Shown here piece after piece: positions 27,835 to 36,598 of a stretch of DNA of 64,000 nt; the stretch's first letter is position 1; each line of letters starts with the position of its first letter. Made by a program: the position numbers and the translations under genes. The notes beneath the pieces were generated by a model, which saw only the letters and a program-made list of their open reading frames with translations, was not told the DNA's origin and searched no databases. Origin of the DNA: Zunongwangia profunda SM-A87 (GTDB lineage: Bacteria; Bacteroidota; Bacteroidia; Flavobacteriales; Flavobacteriaceae); the NCBI RefSeq assembly GCF_000023465.1, contig NC_014041.1:1881001-1945000 (forward strand), in the 5' to 3' direction.

Positions 27835-29205
27835 ATGCCAGAAACAAACCGCATAGAATACAAACGAGAATTGTCCGATGGACTTGAAAAAGAGGTTATT
27901 GCATTTCTCAACTACCGTGAAGGTGGCATTCTATACGTAGGTATAAATAAAGACGGAAACACCTACGGTTTGGCAGATGCGGATGGCGACCAACTTAAAA
28001 TTAAGGATAGGCTGAAGAACAACATCCGGCCTTCAGCTTTGGGACTTTTTGACATCGTGAGCGAAGAACGAGAAGGTAAGGACATCCTCAAAATCATTGT
28101 GGCCAGCGGTCCTGAAAAACCTTATCATCTTAGAAAGTATGGGATGAGCGAAAAGGGGTATTTTATCCGTATGGGTTCATCTGCAGAGCCGATGCCACAG
28201 AAAATGATAGACGAGCTCTTTGCCAAGCGTACCCGAAATTCCATCAGCAAAATTAAAGCCGGACGACAAGACCTGAACTTTGGCCAGTTGAAAATCTACT
28301 ATGAGGAAGCTGGCTATAATCTGGGCAAAGCCTTTGCAAAGAATCTGGAACTGCTTACTGAGGATGGCGCATTCAATTATGCAGGTTATCTTTTGGCCGA
28401 CAAGAACAATACCTCTATTAAAGTGGCCAAGTATTCAGGCAAGACCCGTACAGACCTTATTGAAAGCAACGAATATGGCCACGAATGTTTGGTGAAAGCC
28501 ACCAAACAGGTCATTGATAAGATTGCCGTCGAGAACAGAACAACCACAAAAATTACAGCCAAGGAACGGCAACAAGCCAATCTTTGGAATCCCATCGCCT
28601 TACGGGAAGCCATCATCAATGCTTTTGTGCATAACGACTATACCAATGAGATAACACCTAAGTTTGAGATTTTTGCCGACAGGATAGAAATTACATCAGC
28701 TGGTGGACTTCCAGAAGGCTTGAGCAAGCAAGAATTTTTTGAAGGTTTTTCCGTGCCACGCAACAAAGAACTGATGCGGATTTTCAAGGATTTGGAACTG
28801 GTAGAGCAATTGGGTTCTGGCATCCCTCGTATTTTGGAACACTATGGCAAAGAGAGTTTTGGCTTTTCTGATAACTTTCTTAGAATGACATTTAAGGCCA
28901 AAGAAACTACTGTTGAAGATGGTGGTGCAAAAGGTGGTCAAATAGGTGGTCAAATAGGTGGTGTAAGAGGTGGTGTAACAGATGCTGGAATTGATGCCGC
29001 AACTACACTTACTAAAAGACAAAAAGAAGTAGTTAAACTTATAGCTGCTAATTCTTCTATAACTTACAATGAAATAGCAGACGCTTTAGGTATCAATGAA
29101 TCTGCTGTTGGTAAACATATAACAGCTATTAAGAACAAAGGTGTTTTGGTACGTCAAGGTGGTACACAGGGCTATTGGGAAATCAATCTCGATAGAAATA
29201 AATAG
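27835..29205 (+). CDS. AlbA_2/HATPase regulator-like protein with tandem Gly-Gly repeats
   Basis: 456 residues. The N-terminal AlbA_2 (Schlafen-type) domain (about 1-100) has RIEYKRELSDGLEKEVIAFLN and GGILYVGINKDG. A middle HATPase_c_4-type domain (about 255-350) has ALREAIINAFVHNDYT, RIEITSAGG and EQLGSGIPRIL. A linker of five 4-residue GGxx units (about 363-382) follows, and a C-terminal winged helix (about 397-450) reads ITYNEIADALGINESAVGKH. Such proteins are annotated as putative transcriptional regulators or RecG-like. It is divergent from gajA with a 144-bp shared upstream region, so it may control the Gabija genes, or be an independent defence factor. Function not established. Confidence 0.8.
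   Translation: MPETNRIEYKRELSDGLEKEVIAFLNYREGGILYVGINKDGNTYGLADADGDQLKIKDRLKNNIRPSALGLFDIVSEEREGKDILKIIVASGPEKPYHLRKYGMSEKGYFIRMGSSAEPMPQKMIDELFAKRTRNSISKIKAGRQDLNFGQLKIYYEEAGYNLGKAFAKNLELLTEDGAFNYAGYLLADKNNTSIKVAKYSGKTRTDLIESNEYGHECLVKATKQVIDKIAVENRTTTKITAKERQQANLWNPIALREAIINAFVHNDYTNEITPKFEIFADRIEITSAGGLPEGLSKQEFFEGFSVPRNKELMRIFKDLELVEQLGSGIPRILEHYGKESFGFSDNFLRMTFKAKETTVEDGGAKGGQIGGQIGGVRGGVTDAGIDAATTLTKRQKEVVKLIAANSSITYNEIADALGINESAVGKHITAIKNKGVLVRQGGTQGYWEINLDRNK
28921..28980 (+). repeat. Five tandem 12-bp repeats in a coding linker
   Basis: Units GGTGGTGCAAAA, GGTGGTCAAATA (twice), GGTGGTGTAAGA and GGTGGTGTAACA follow one another without gaps and encode GGAK, GGQI, GGQI, GGVR, GGVT. Each unit is a multiple of three, so gain or loss would change linker length without breaking the frame. 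Confidence 0.95.
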
Positions 29206-29210
29206 GCTTT

Positions 29211-29582
29211 TCAAAAAGGCGATTTATCTTTTGAACTTCTGGCATCTGCCAGCCACTTCCCGTTTTGCTTAACCAGCTTAAAGAGACCTGGGGTTTTATC
29301 GTAAGCTGTTGTATATTTTACCCAAGCCACATCACCCATAATCGTGTCCTGCAAAACAGTAAACTTGGAATCATCTTTTGGCGTAGCATTGAACATATTT
29401 ATAGTATTCATATAGTTTGAATATGCCTGTGGTGTCGAGTTGGCCTTTAAGGCTTCTTTATCCTTTTCATAAAAGCTTTCGATAACAACTTGAGCTGTAG
29501 CACTTGGTCCTGAAACTTTAGTTGTGGAATCAGCACACGAAAGGAACAGCAGTACGAGCAATAAAACACCAATATTTTTCAT
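29211..29582 (-). CDS. Small lipoprotein at the end of the tra operon (DUF4878-like)
   Basis: 123 residues. The signal peptide ends in the lipobox LFLSC (Cys16). The remainder resembles NTF2-like small lipoproteins: QVVIESFYEKDKEAL, a central helix, then GDVAWVKYTTAYD and FKLVKQNGKWLAD, as in DUF4878-type proteins. It follows traN by 7 bp on the same strand, so it is co-transcribed with the transfer genes. It may be an entry-exclusion or channel-accessory lipoprotein, but that is only inferred from position. Confidence 0.7.
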   Translation of the reverse strand: MKNIGVLLLVLLFLSCADSTTKVSGPSATAQVVIESFYEKDKEALKANSTPQAYSNYMNTINMFNATPKDDSKFTVLQDTIMGDVAWVKYTTAYDKTPGLFKLVKQNGKWLADARSSKDKSPF

Positions 29583-29589
29583 AGTGACT

Positions 29590-30444
29590 TTAATTTGGGT
29601 TATTGATATATCTGTGCGATAGTTTCATTTCAATATTTCGTTCACCATCCTTTTCATTTAGTTCTAAAATTGCCCTACGGTCATTGGACAATGAAAATTT
29701 TGGCAACACATAAACGAACCGTACCGTTTCACCTTCTGCAATTTTTGAAGGCAGATTATGTTTGTAGATCGGCTCTTGAAAAAGGCGTTGTAATGATTTC
29801 CTTTTTCCTTTCTGTCGAGTTTCAATCGAAAGGTTCAAGAAATTTAAATCGTAATCCAAGGTGGAATTATTCTCAATCTGGATAACGAAGTACAGCTCTT
29901 CTTTATCAAAAACGATATTCTCAATACTTAAGACAATGCCTTCATTCCGCTTTTTGATTCGACCTATGCGCTGTTTTCTATTGAGAAGATACGAGCAGAA
30001 TTTTTGGTAATAATAGGTTCTGTTATCTACACGCTCTTCAGAGGATTCAGCAAGAATTGAATCGGTTACAGTCGGTTTTTCATTCCCGATACTACTTGAT
30101 ATCGGAATAAAATAATTGAGCTTAGAAAGCTGTTTTTTATACCTTACAATATACGAAAAAACCGAACCATTTCGGTTGACTACCAGTAAATTACTTTCCT
30201 TTCCTGGCTTGGCTTGCAACAGGCCGAAATACTGTTCTTTTTCACGGTTATAGGTAAAGACAAAATTATCTGAACCGGTTATGCCTTGCCGAATAGGTTC
30301 TGGAAAGAAAAGCGCAACATTCTTGGTGTCGTTCGCATAAATGGTATCGAGTACTATAATTGATTGTGCTGTAGCCTGTGCCGAGCATAGTCGAGGTACG
30401 AAAGTGGAAATAAGTATTGCTAATATTATAATTTTTGCTCTCAT
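29590..30444 (-). CDS. traN: Conjugative transposon protein TraN (VirB9-like)
   Basis: 284 residues with a signal peptide (to about residue 24). The N-terminal half has beta-rich segments including IVLDTIYANDTKNVALFFPEP and DNFVFTYNREKEQYFGLLQA. The C-terminal half contains LYFVIQIENNSTLDYDLNFL and ETVRFVYVLPKFSL. This matches the Bacteroidota TraN family, an outer-membrane-associated component comparable to VirB9. Its start overlaps the traM stop (ATGA), showing translational coupling. It is near the distal end of the traE-to-traN operon. Confidence 0.9.
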   Translation of the reverse strand: MRAKIIILAILISTFVPRLCSAQATAQSIIVLDTIYANDTKNVALFFPEPIRQGITGSDNFVFTYNREKEQYFGLLQAKPGKESNLLVVNRNGSVFSYIVRYKKQLSKLNYFIPISSSIGNEKPTVTDSILAESSEERVDNRTYYYQKFCSYLLNRKQRIGRIKKRNEGIVLSIENIVFDKEELYFVIQIENNSTLDYDLNFLNLSIETRQKGKRKSLQRLFQEPIYKHNLPSKIAEGETVRFVYVLPKFSLSNDRRAILELNEKDGERNIEMKLSHRYINNPN

Positions 30445-31370
30445 AATTTAGGTTTTAGAATTAATCTGTAATTGTTCAGTACGGTTACTTTTACCCTTCG
30501 GTTAGAGCGCCTGAATACTTGGGTAAGTCCGCCAACTTGTGGAACACTCGGGATATTTATATCACCAATAACATCATCGAGAACCTCTCTGGTTGCTTCT
30601 TCCCTAAAGTTGTTCTCAACATAGATGCCCTCGCTACCGTCTTGCAAATCGAAGGCTTTGAGTTTGGTGGGATGGTGCTTTATGTTTTCAATTTCAATCA
30701 AGGCACGATTGGGCTGAAAACTGATAAATCCGAAAATCGGTGTGTTCTTTGGCATCAGTTTGCCATTTATTGTAGCAGCTTTGGTAAGGCGCATCCGTAA
30801 TCGGGTATTTGTCTGAACAATTTGGTCGCCATCCACGACTACATAAATTGTTTCGTCTGTATTGCCGATAATTGAAACTTCATTGGGTTTGGGCGCAGCG
30901 GCAAAGAATAGTTGATGTTCCAAGCCCAGTTCTTTAGCTTCAATTTTTTGTTCTCTTTTAACTTCAGCTGAATCCACCTTTGGTACTGTTTGTTGAACAG
31001 CTCGCCTTTGCCCTAAATTTTGATACCGCTTTTCGGAATACTTAATTTTGCCAGCATCATAGATACTATCAACAATGCGTTCTTTTTCACGTTCCGGTAA
31101 ATCTGGGTCGTAAAAGCCCAGGGAATCAATCAACTTTTCATCATAGATGCTGGGTGCATTAGTTTCGCGCACTTCCTTCAGGTCGTTAATCGCATCGAGC
31201 TTGGACTCGTATTCTTTTTGGTCTTCTTCCAAATCAGGCACTAAAGTCTGTTGTAGGCTTTCATTCTCGCTATCATCATCGCCCATTACCATTATGGAAT
31301 AGGAAATGAGGAATATGAAAATCACGGCCAATACCGCTACAAATACTATTTTATTCTTTTCTACTTTCAT
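30441..31370 (-). CDS. traM: Conjugative transposon protein TraM (VirB10-like)
   Basis: 309 residues. One N-terminal transmembrane helix (about 9-28) precedes an acidic, charged periplasmic stalk (about 33-135) with helical stretches. A C-terminal beta domain contains VDGDQIVQTNTRLRMRLT, NTPIFGFISFQPNRALIEI and ending VTVLNNYRLILKP, as in TraM. The architecture is that of VirB10, which spans the periplasm and links inner and outer membrane parts of the channel. It is relatively short for TraM (often over 400 residues), the stalk being compact. It overlaps traN by four bases. Confidence 0.9.
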   Translation of the reverse strand: MKVEKNKIVFVAVLAVIFIFLISYSIMVMGDDDSENESLQQTLVPDLEEDQKEYESKLDAINDLKEVRETNAPSIYDEKLIDSLGFYDPDLPEREKERIVDSIYDAGKIKYSEKRYQNLGQRRAVQQTVPKVDSAEVKREQKIEAKELGLEHQLFFAAAPKPNEVSIIGNTDETIYVVVDGDQIVQTNTRLRMRLTKAATINGKLMPKNTPIFGFISFQPNRALIEIENIKHHPTKLKAFDLQDGSEGIYVENNFREEATREVLDDVIGDINIPSVPQVGGLTQVFRRSNRRVKVTVLNNYRLILKPKL

Positions 31371-31400
31371 AATCGTGGTTTTTAAATGCCGATTATCGGC

Positions 31401-32015
31401 TCAACTTTCATCATTCAGTTTTTTTAAGGTGTTCTCGAAGTAATTCGTAATCAAAAGTCCGTGCGGATTATTGGGAAAGTTCCGGTCCACCATAATTAGG
31501 TTTCCGGTGGAAACCAATTCGTAGGTATCGATGATAGAGCCTCTATTGATTTCAAAAATGGTCGTCGTAGTGAAATTGTACACACCGTTGCTTTCTGAAA
31601 TTTTTGAATCAATACTCAATACTTTTTGAACGAGCGAATATTGTAGTAACCGATTATAGACACCATCTGCTTTTTTCTGGCGATATAAGTTATCGACAGA
31701 ACTATTGCCCAACCAAAGCGCCTTTTCCAAATTCCGTTCATAATTGCTCGCATCGATGTTGTAGAAGTAGTTGTGAAACAGTTCCAGATGTGCGAGAGCT
31801 TCCACCCTGAAATTCTCTTTTTGTGTAACGAGTTTCAGCGGAATAATACTACCATCGGTATTAATTGCAAAAGCACTATTGAGCGCCTTTTGATTGGTGT
31901 TGAATACCATCCAAACTGAAAAGGTGCTGGACAATAACGCACAGACAACGACTGCCAAAACGATAAACCGATTTAATTTTAGGACGTTATAAATATTCTT
32001 ATAAGGTATTTTCAT
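31401..32015 (-). CDS. traK: Conjugative transposon protein TraK (VirB8-like)
   Basis: 204 residues with a short cytoplasmic N-terminus, one transmembrane helix (about 15-37) and a periplasmic NTF2-like domain. Family marks include ALAHLELFHNYFYNID, ERNLEKALWLG and LVSTGNLIMVDRNFPNNPHGLLI. This is the TraK family of Bacteroidota elements, comparable to VirB8 as an assembly platform of the secretion channel. It lies 11 bp after traJ and 30 bp before traM. Confidence 0.92.
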   Translation of the reverse strand: MKIPYKNIYNVLKLNRFIVLAVVVCALLSSTFSVWMVFNTNQKALNSAFAINTDGSIIPLKLVTQKENFRVEALAHLELFHNYFYNIDASNYERNLEKALWLGNSSVDNLYRQKKADGVYNRLLQYSLVQKVLSIDSKISESNGVYNFTTTTIFEINRGSIIDTYELVSTGNLIMVDRNFPNNPHGLLITNYFENTLKKLNDES

Positions 32016-32026
32016 TTTGAATTGAA

Positions 32027-32869
32027 TTAGTTGGTAAAGAGTCTGAGCGTAAAGGATGTGGCACGTCTGTACAATTTGAATTTTAAGAAGACAATAAATC
32101 CAACAGAGCCCAATTGAACAACAGGTGCAAAAAAGCCCTGGCCTGTATCGGTTCCGAAGAGATTGACCCAGAAATTGGTATTGATTTCCGTATAGATGGC
32201 ATTGATAAATACATTGACCAGAAAGAACGCTGGCACGAGCATATAAACGGCAGCATAGAGTTTAAAGAATGTATAGGCGAGTGAACGAAACTTTTCAAAG
32301 ACGGCAAGGCTTATGACCAAAGGGAAGAATGCCTGCATTATTCCCAAAAGGAAAAAGCGTTCTGCCAAGAATAGCGGATAGATGAACAAATCCAATATCC
32401 AGAGGATGGTACTTAGGATAAAAGCCAATATTTTAAAGCCGTATAATGGTGTTACCAATGCCTCATACAAAAGCGTCATTGTCGAACTTGCGGCATCAAA
32501 AAGACTTACATCTTCCTCTAATGGAATGTCCTGCATTTGCAATGGAAGTAACGCAGGTGCAGTGCCCCTATATTGTCCTTCGATGGCTACCAATATCCCA
32601 TCAAAGAATCCTAACACCTGCGTTGAAAATATGACCAGTAGGACAATGGCAAAATTCTTGGCCAGTTCGCCCGGACTCAGTCCCCAAGTGTAGCCGTCCT
32701 TGTCTGCAATGCCTTCATTGTATTTTTTAAGGATATTGACCAAAAAGAATAGGACAGCGAGCGTTTTCATTCCGGCAATGGTGTATTGCGAAAAGTCGCT
32801 GGCCTGTATGGTCTGAAACACCGTATCGATGTATTCCAACCCAATCCCTAAAATGATGGTCGCGGTCAT
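32027..32869 (-). CDS. traJ: Conjugative transposon protein TraJ (polytopic membrane)
   Basis: 280 residues, strongly hydrophobic, with about six to seven transmembrane segments (for example around 25-43, 70-90, 135-165, 173-195 and 205-225). Phrases such as DGYTWGLSPGELAKNFAIVLL and AERFFLLGIMQAFFPLVISL fit the TraJ family. It is a VirB6-like inner-membrane channel component. It starts two bases before the end of traI spacing, within the same operon. Assignment rests on operon order and these patterns. Confidence 0.88.
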   Translation of the reverse strand: MTATIILGIGLEYIDTVFQTIQASDFSQYTIAGMKTLAVLFFLVNILKKYNEGIADKDGYTWGLSPGELAKNFAIVLLVIFSTQVLGFFDGILVAIEGQYRGTAPALLPLQMQDIPLEEDVSLFDAASSTMTLLYEALVTPLYGFKILAFILSTILWILDLFIYPLFLAERFFLLGIMQAFFPLVISLAVFEKFRSLAYTFFKLYAAVYMLVPAFFLVNVFINAIYTEINTNFWVNLFGTDTGQGFFAPVVQLGSVGFIVFLKFKLYRRATSFTLRLFTN

Positions 32870-32871
32870 TT

Positions 32872-33447
32872 TTAATATTCTGTTTCTCTGTTATTGACTT
32901 TATCCTGCATTTTTCTGAAAGAAATAATGTCACGATAGCGTTTCGTTTTTGTAGTGATGTTAGAAACCATTTGTTTGGATTCCAGTTCTTTTGCTTTCAA
33001 TATTTCAGCACGTTCGGCATCACTCATTTTTAAGTAATCGCTGGATAAGACTTCGTCTATAAAATCAACCGTGTCCAATGAATTTTGGACAATGGTTTCA
33101 AATGAGGCCACAACCCTATCAATTTCCTCGGGTTTGATATAGGGCGAATTCAGAATATCCTGCAAATCATTTTGCATTACATTGATAAGGCGCTGATTGT
33201 TCTGTGCGATTTCCTCAACCGCTCTAAGTTGTTGCACTACGCTCGATACTTTCTCAATTGCTTCTTTGGCATCCTTAAGGAATTTTACGGACTTAATCAT
33301 TTCCGCCGTCTGTTTACCGGATTCCAAAAGTTGTTTTACCAAACTGATAAAGTTGGTATTGTCATAAACTGGCATTCCCTGACACGCAGCGCGTGCAGGC
33401 AGTAAAAGGATGAATGCCGTTGCGATAATTAAAATTTTTGTCTTCAT
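32872..33447 (-). CDS. traI: Conjugative transposon protein TraI (DUF4141, periplasmic helical)
   Basis: 191 residues from the ATG at 33447, preferred over an upstream in-frame start that would overlap the traG end and mask the signal peptide. A signal sequence (MKTKILIIATAFILLLPARAA) is followed by a fully helical, coiled-coil protein: LVKQLLESGKQTAEMIKSVK, VVQQLRAVEEIAQNNQRL. This is the DUF4141/TraI type in CTnDOT-like elements, comparable to VirB5-like periplasmic parts. It is followed by traJ after 2 bp. Confidence 0.88.
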   Translation of the reverse strand: MKTKILIIATAFILLLPARAACQGMPVYDNTNFISLVKQLLESGKQTAEMIKSVKFLKDAKEAIEKVSSVVQQLRAVEEIAQNNQRLINVMQNDLQDILNSPYIKPEEIDRVVASFETIVQNSLDTVDFIDEVLSSDYLKMSDAERAEILKAKELESKQMVSNITTKTKRYRDIISFRKMQDKVNNRETEY

Positions 33448-33451
33448 AATA

Positions 33452-35854
33452 TTATGTTTTAGATGTGAATTGAATGATTGCTTTTTGCATATCCTGATGC
33501 TCATTGTAGAGCTTCATTATTTCCTCATTTTCTTTACCGTCGGTCAGGTAAGCGGCGTAGACTTCCTTCGGGACTTCCAACCGAAAAATGTTACTTTCCC
33601 TACCTATTTTGATGAACATTTCGGTGTATTTGCGTGGTCCGGTAAGGTTGTTCTTGATGGATTTTAACTGGTTCAGGTCGTGGCTGGACAGATTGAGTCT
33701 TTTGACCAATCCGTCATAGCCTTTTTCATTATTCAGACTGTAGATGACCTGTGTGTTTTCAAGGATGCTTGCGGAAGTCGAGTTGTTCGGAAGCTGATTG
33801 ATAGATTGCAGAATAATCCCAATTGCACCGTTCTGTTTACGTATCGCTTGATAGTAAAACTCAACGCTTTCCAATACGTTATCAAACTTCAGTTGCTTAG
33901 CGAACTCGTCAAATAGGATGATGCCTTTTTCTGCCCTGTTTTTCCAAATGGTTCTTTGGATGGCGGACTTAATCAACTTCAACATCACGGACAGGATTTC
34001 CTTATTGTCCTTTACTTCGTCAAGTTCAAAAACAATCAATCTTTTGTCCTCAATTTTATAGGTCTGGTCTTCGCTAACCTCGAATAGAAAACTGTATAGA
34101 CCATCGCCGACATACTCTGACATTACGTGCAAGAAGCTTGTGACATTGAAGTAGTCGGGATGAATTTTCAAGGTGTCCAGAAGGTCTTTCTGATTCCTTT
34201 CTATAAAGCTGTAGAAACCATCTAAAGAGTGGTTTTCTGAAGTGCTATCGTAATAGTAGCGCAATATCTTTTTAACCGAAACCGATTGTGCTTTTGTGAC
34301 TTTTAAATCTGAAGTAAACAATTCAAATAAGAAAACTGACAGGTCTTCCAACCGTTCTGGTGTCAAGTCATTTTGGTTACTTATATAAAATGGATTGATA
34401 CCCAAATTCTTACCGCTTTCATAGCGAAGTACTGTGTATTTTTCTGGGTAGAGTTTGGCAAACTTGGTGTAAGATCCACCAAGGTCGATAATGACCAATC
34501 GCACACCACTTTCAAAATACTGGCGTAAAATGTTATTGGCTAAAAAGGATTTGCCTTCGCCCGTTGGTGCGAAAATGGCGAAGTTCCGAGCTTTGATGCG
34601 TTTCTTGCGCTCGTCCCAAACATCCTTTAGAACGGGAATATTATGCTCTCGGTCATTGAAGATGATTCCGGTATTGTCGGATTTGTAATTGGTGTTATTG
34701 ATGAACAGGCAAAGCGCGTGCTTTAAGTCTGTGACATATAAATCGTTGTTTGAAAAGTTGGAAGAGAAACAACAGTAACTGTTCAGAATGTAATTTTTAC
34801 GTTCTTCACCTCTTGGATAGTATGGGATGATATCGAGTTCCTTAAACTCAGTCTTGATTTTTGAGGTTATTTTATCAAGCTCTTTGGCATCTTTAGACCA
34901 GTACACGATGTTCAGATGCCCACGAATGATTCTGGCATTATCATCGGCATTGATTTGATCCAGAATGTGCTGAATCTTACCCAGTACTACTTTGTTCTGC
35001 GAACCGAAATTTGAACTTTTATTAAGCTCTTCTACTTTTTTATCGAGCAGCTTGCGCCACTTCTGTTTGTCGTCGAGATAGAGAATCTGGTTGACGATAT
35101 GATTTTCGTTAAGCGTAAGCCCCAAACCATCAATAAACCCTTGATGAAATACAAAATCGTCAGAAGTGAATTTCTCATTGGTCTTGCTACTCTGTACACT
35201 TTCGCCAAAGCACAGTTCGCTATTGATGGCCAGGGCATCAAAATGGTTGTCGCCAATATTGACGCTTTTTTTATCTAAGATGATGTCGGTATCAAAGCCT
35301 TCGTTGAAACCATTGAAATAGCTATATGTAAGCTTTTGAATCTCTTCCGCTTTAAGCGAAATAAATTCCATCTTTCGGCTATTGTTGATGAAGGAAACAG
35401 AATCGCTTACAAAGTTGACAAAGCTTTTAACGTTGTCATCCAGTTCTTGTACAATTCCTTTAGAAACCTTGCGAAATGGATTGACGTATTTTGAATTATT
35501 AAGTGCCTTGTTCTTGGTCAAAATGAAGAACAGATAGCATTTATGTTCTATGTGGCCACGACCTTTAAAATGCTCGTGCGTTACTTTTTCCAGAAAGGTT
35601 GTATTTGGAAGTTGTTCTGAAGAATAGGGTTTCTTCAAATAGATATCCTGTTTGTGAACCACAGTCCCAACAGGCAGAGATTTCAAAGCCTGAAACCAAG
35701 CACCGTGCATATCCTCAAAGTCCTTTTCTGAAAGGGAATAGATTTCAGGTAGATTCCCTTCATAGCATAGAACGACATTGCCATTATTGGCAAACACGAT
35801 ATTGTCCTGAATATCTGTAATCGGTTGATATTTAGAAAGGTTAATCTTATTCAT
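33452..35854 (-). CDS. traG: Conjugation ATPase TraG (VirB4-like)
   Basis: 800 residues. The N-terminal VirB4-type region spans about 1-400. The ATPase domain has Walker A APTGEGKSFLANN (about 431) and Walker B GIILFDEFAKQL (about 645), followed by IRKQNGAIGIILQSINQLPN, which is characteristic of VirB4 ATPases. It powers assembly of the secretion channel at the inner membrane. It overlaps traF by 8 bp. All core motifs are intact, so the transfer machinery is probably functional. Confidence 0.95.
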   Translation of the reverse strand: MNKINLSKYQPITDIQDNIVFANNGNVVLCYEGNLPEIYSLSEKDFEDMHGAWFQALKSLPVGTVVHKQDIYLKKPYSSEQLPNTTFLEKVTHEHFKGRGHIEHKCYLFFILTKNKALNNSKYVNPFRKVSKGIVQELDDNVKSFVNFVSDSVSFINNSRKMEFISLKAEEIQKLTYSYFNGFNEGFDTDIILDKKSVNIGDNHFDALAINSELCFGESVQSSKTNEKFTSDDFVFHQGFIDGLGLTLNENHIVNQILYLDDKQKWRKLLDKKVEELNKSSNFGSQNKVVLGKIQHILDQINADDNARIIRGHLNIVYWSKDAKELDKITSKIKTEFKELDIIPYYPRGEERKNYILNSYCCFSSNFSNNDLYVTDLKHALCLFINNTNYKSDNTGIIFNDREHNIPVLKDVWDERKKRIKARNFAIFAPTGEGKSFLANNILRQYFESGVRLVIIDLGGSYTKFAKLYPEKYTVLRYESGKNLGINPFYISNQNDLTPERLEDLSVFLFELFTSDLKVTKAQSVSVKKILRYYYDSTSENHSLDGFYSFIERNQKDLLDTLKIHPDYFNVTSFLHVMSEYVGDGLYSFLFEVSEDQTYKIEDKRLIVFELDEVKDNKEILSVMLKLIKSAIQRTIWKNRAEKGIILFDEFAKQLKFDNVLESVEFYYQAIRKQNGAIGIILQSINQLPNNSTSASILENTQVIYSLNNEKGYDGLVKRLNLSSHDLNQLKSIKNNLTGPRKYTEMFIKIGRESNIFRLEVPKEVYAAYLTDGKENEEIMKLYNEHQDMQKAIIQFTSKT

Positions 35855-36125
35855 AGTCGAAGCCTGAATTTCTTTTGTTGCTGATAATTTTCGGGAATGC
35901 GTTGGCAGTTTGAAATAGCTTCGGGTTGTGGGTTATTCTTGTCAATGCCACATAGAGCCCAGCATTAAAAACCAGTACACCTATAATCATCCCGAAGCTG
36001 AAAGAGAAAATGATGATTAATAGCGAGGCAAGAATGGAAACCATCATTAAGGCAAACAGGGAAATGGGCAAGCCGAAAATGACTGCCCTTTTCCTGATGT
36101 TTTTATAGACCTCGAACCGCTTCAT
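35847..36125 (-). CDS. traF: Conjugative transposon protein TraF (DUF4133, VirB3-like)
   Basis: 92 residues with two transmembrane segments (about 15-37 and 40-62) and a charged C-terminus RITHNPKLFQTANAFPKIIS. Matches DUF4133/TraF, a VirB3-like inner-membrane component. The start codon overlaps the traE stop by one base and its end overlaps traG by 8 bp, so these three are translationally coupled. Confidence 0.9.
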   Translation of the reverse strand: MKRFEVYKNIRKRAVIFGLPISLFALMMVSILASLLIIIFSFSFGMIIGVLVFNAGLYVALTRITHNPKLFQTANAFPKIISNKRNSGFDYE

Positions 36126-36409
36126 TATACAACGATTCCGATTAAGTATGTGAAGATGCCGACTACAGCGCCTGCAATCAAAACGAAAACGAGAACGCGG
36201 GTAATCCCCTTTTTGAGATCAGCATTTTCGCCAAAGAAATGTCCTGCGTTAAACAGGAACCCGATGAGGAAAATAACCCCTAATATGATTGGAAAAATAG
36301 TTCGGATGGTGTTAGAAACATCATCGACCGAATCTTCAATGCCACCAATTTGAGCAAATAGCGAAGTGGATAAGAGCGAAAGAGATGCTAAATAGAGTGA
36401 TTTTTTCAT
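36125..36409 (-). CDS. traE: Conjugative transposon protein TraE (DUF4134, VirB2-like)
   Basis: 94 residues. A signal peptide ending LFA before QIGGIEDSVDD is followed by two hydrophobic helices (about 37-57 and 70-92), the layout of VirB2-type pilins. It matches DUF4134/TraE and is the first gene of the tra operon. It is divergent from the amidase gene, with the operon promoter expected within 36410-36598. Confidence 0.9.
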   Translation of the reverse strand: MKKSLYLASLSLLSTSLFAQIGGIEDSVDDVSNTIRTIFPIILGVIFLIGFLFNAGHFFGENADLKKGITRVLVFVLIAGAVVGIFTYLIGIVV

Positions 36410-36459
36410 AACGTAACAGTTTAAATTTTTGTGATGTTTTCGTTATGGGAAATTTACAT

Positions 36460-36492
36460 ATATTTGATTATAAATAACTGAATATCAAATAT
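36460..36492. promoter_or_regulatory. Inverted repeat in the traE/amidase divergent promoter region
   Basis: ATATTTGAT (36460-36468) and ATCAAATAT (36484-36492) form a 9-bp inverted repeat with a 15-bp spacer between two divergent transcription units. It overlaps TATATTTG (36459-36466), which itself resembles a -7 element. It could be an operator for a regulator of transfer. Confidence 0.4.
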
Positions 36493-36519
36493 TTGTGAAT
36501 AAAATATTATTTAGTTTTG
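36492..36519 (+). promoter_or_regulatory. Candidate amidase promoter
   Basis: TTTG at 36492-36495 and TAGTTTTG at 36512-36519 resemble the Bacteroidota -33 (TTTG) and -7 (TAnnTTTG) elements, with 16 bp between, slightly short. The amidase start is 80 bp downstream. Confidence 0.4.
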
Positions 36520-36598
36520 TTTGAATTCCGTTGCTATTATTTGGCATCAAATGGTATGGATTTTTGAAGTGGAACTGTTGAAAACATAAAAATTGAAA

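Noticed and set aside
28921..28980. CRISPR-like repeat array
   Set aside because: 12-bp units without spacers, wholly in a coding linker.
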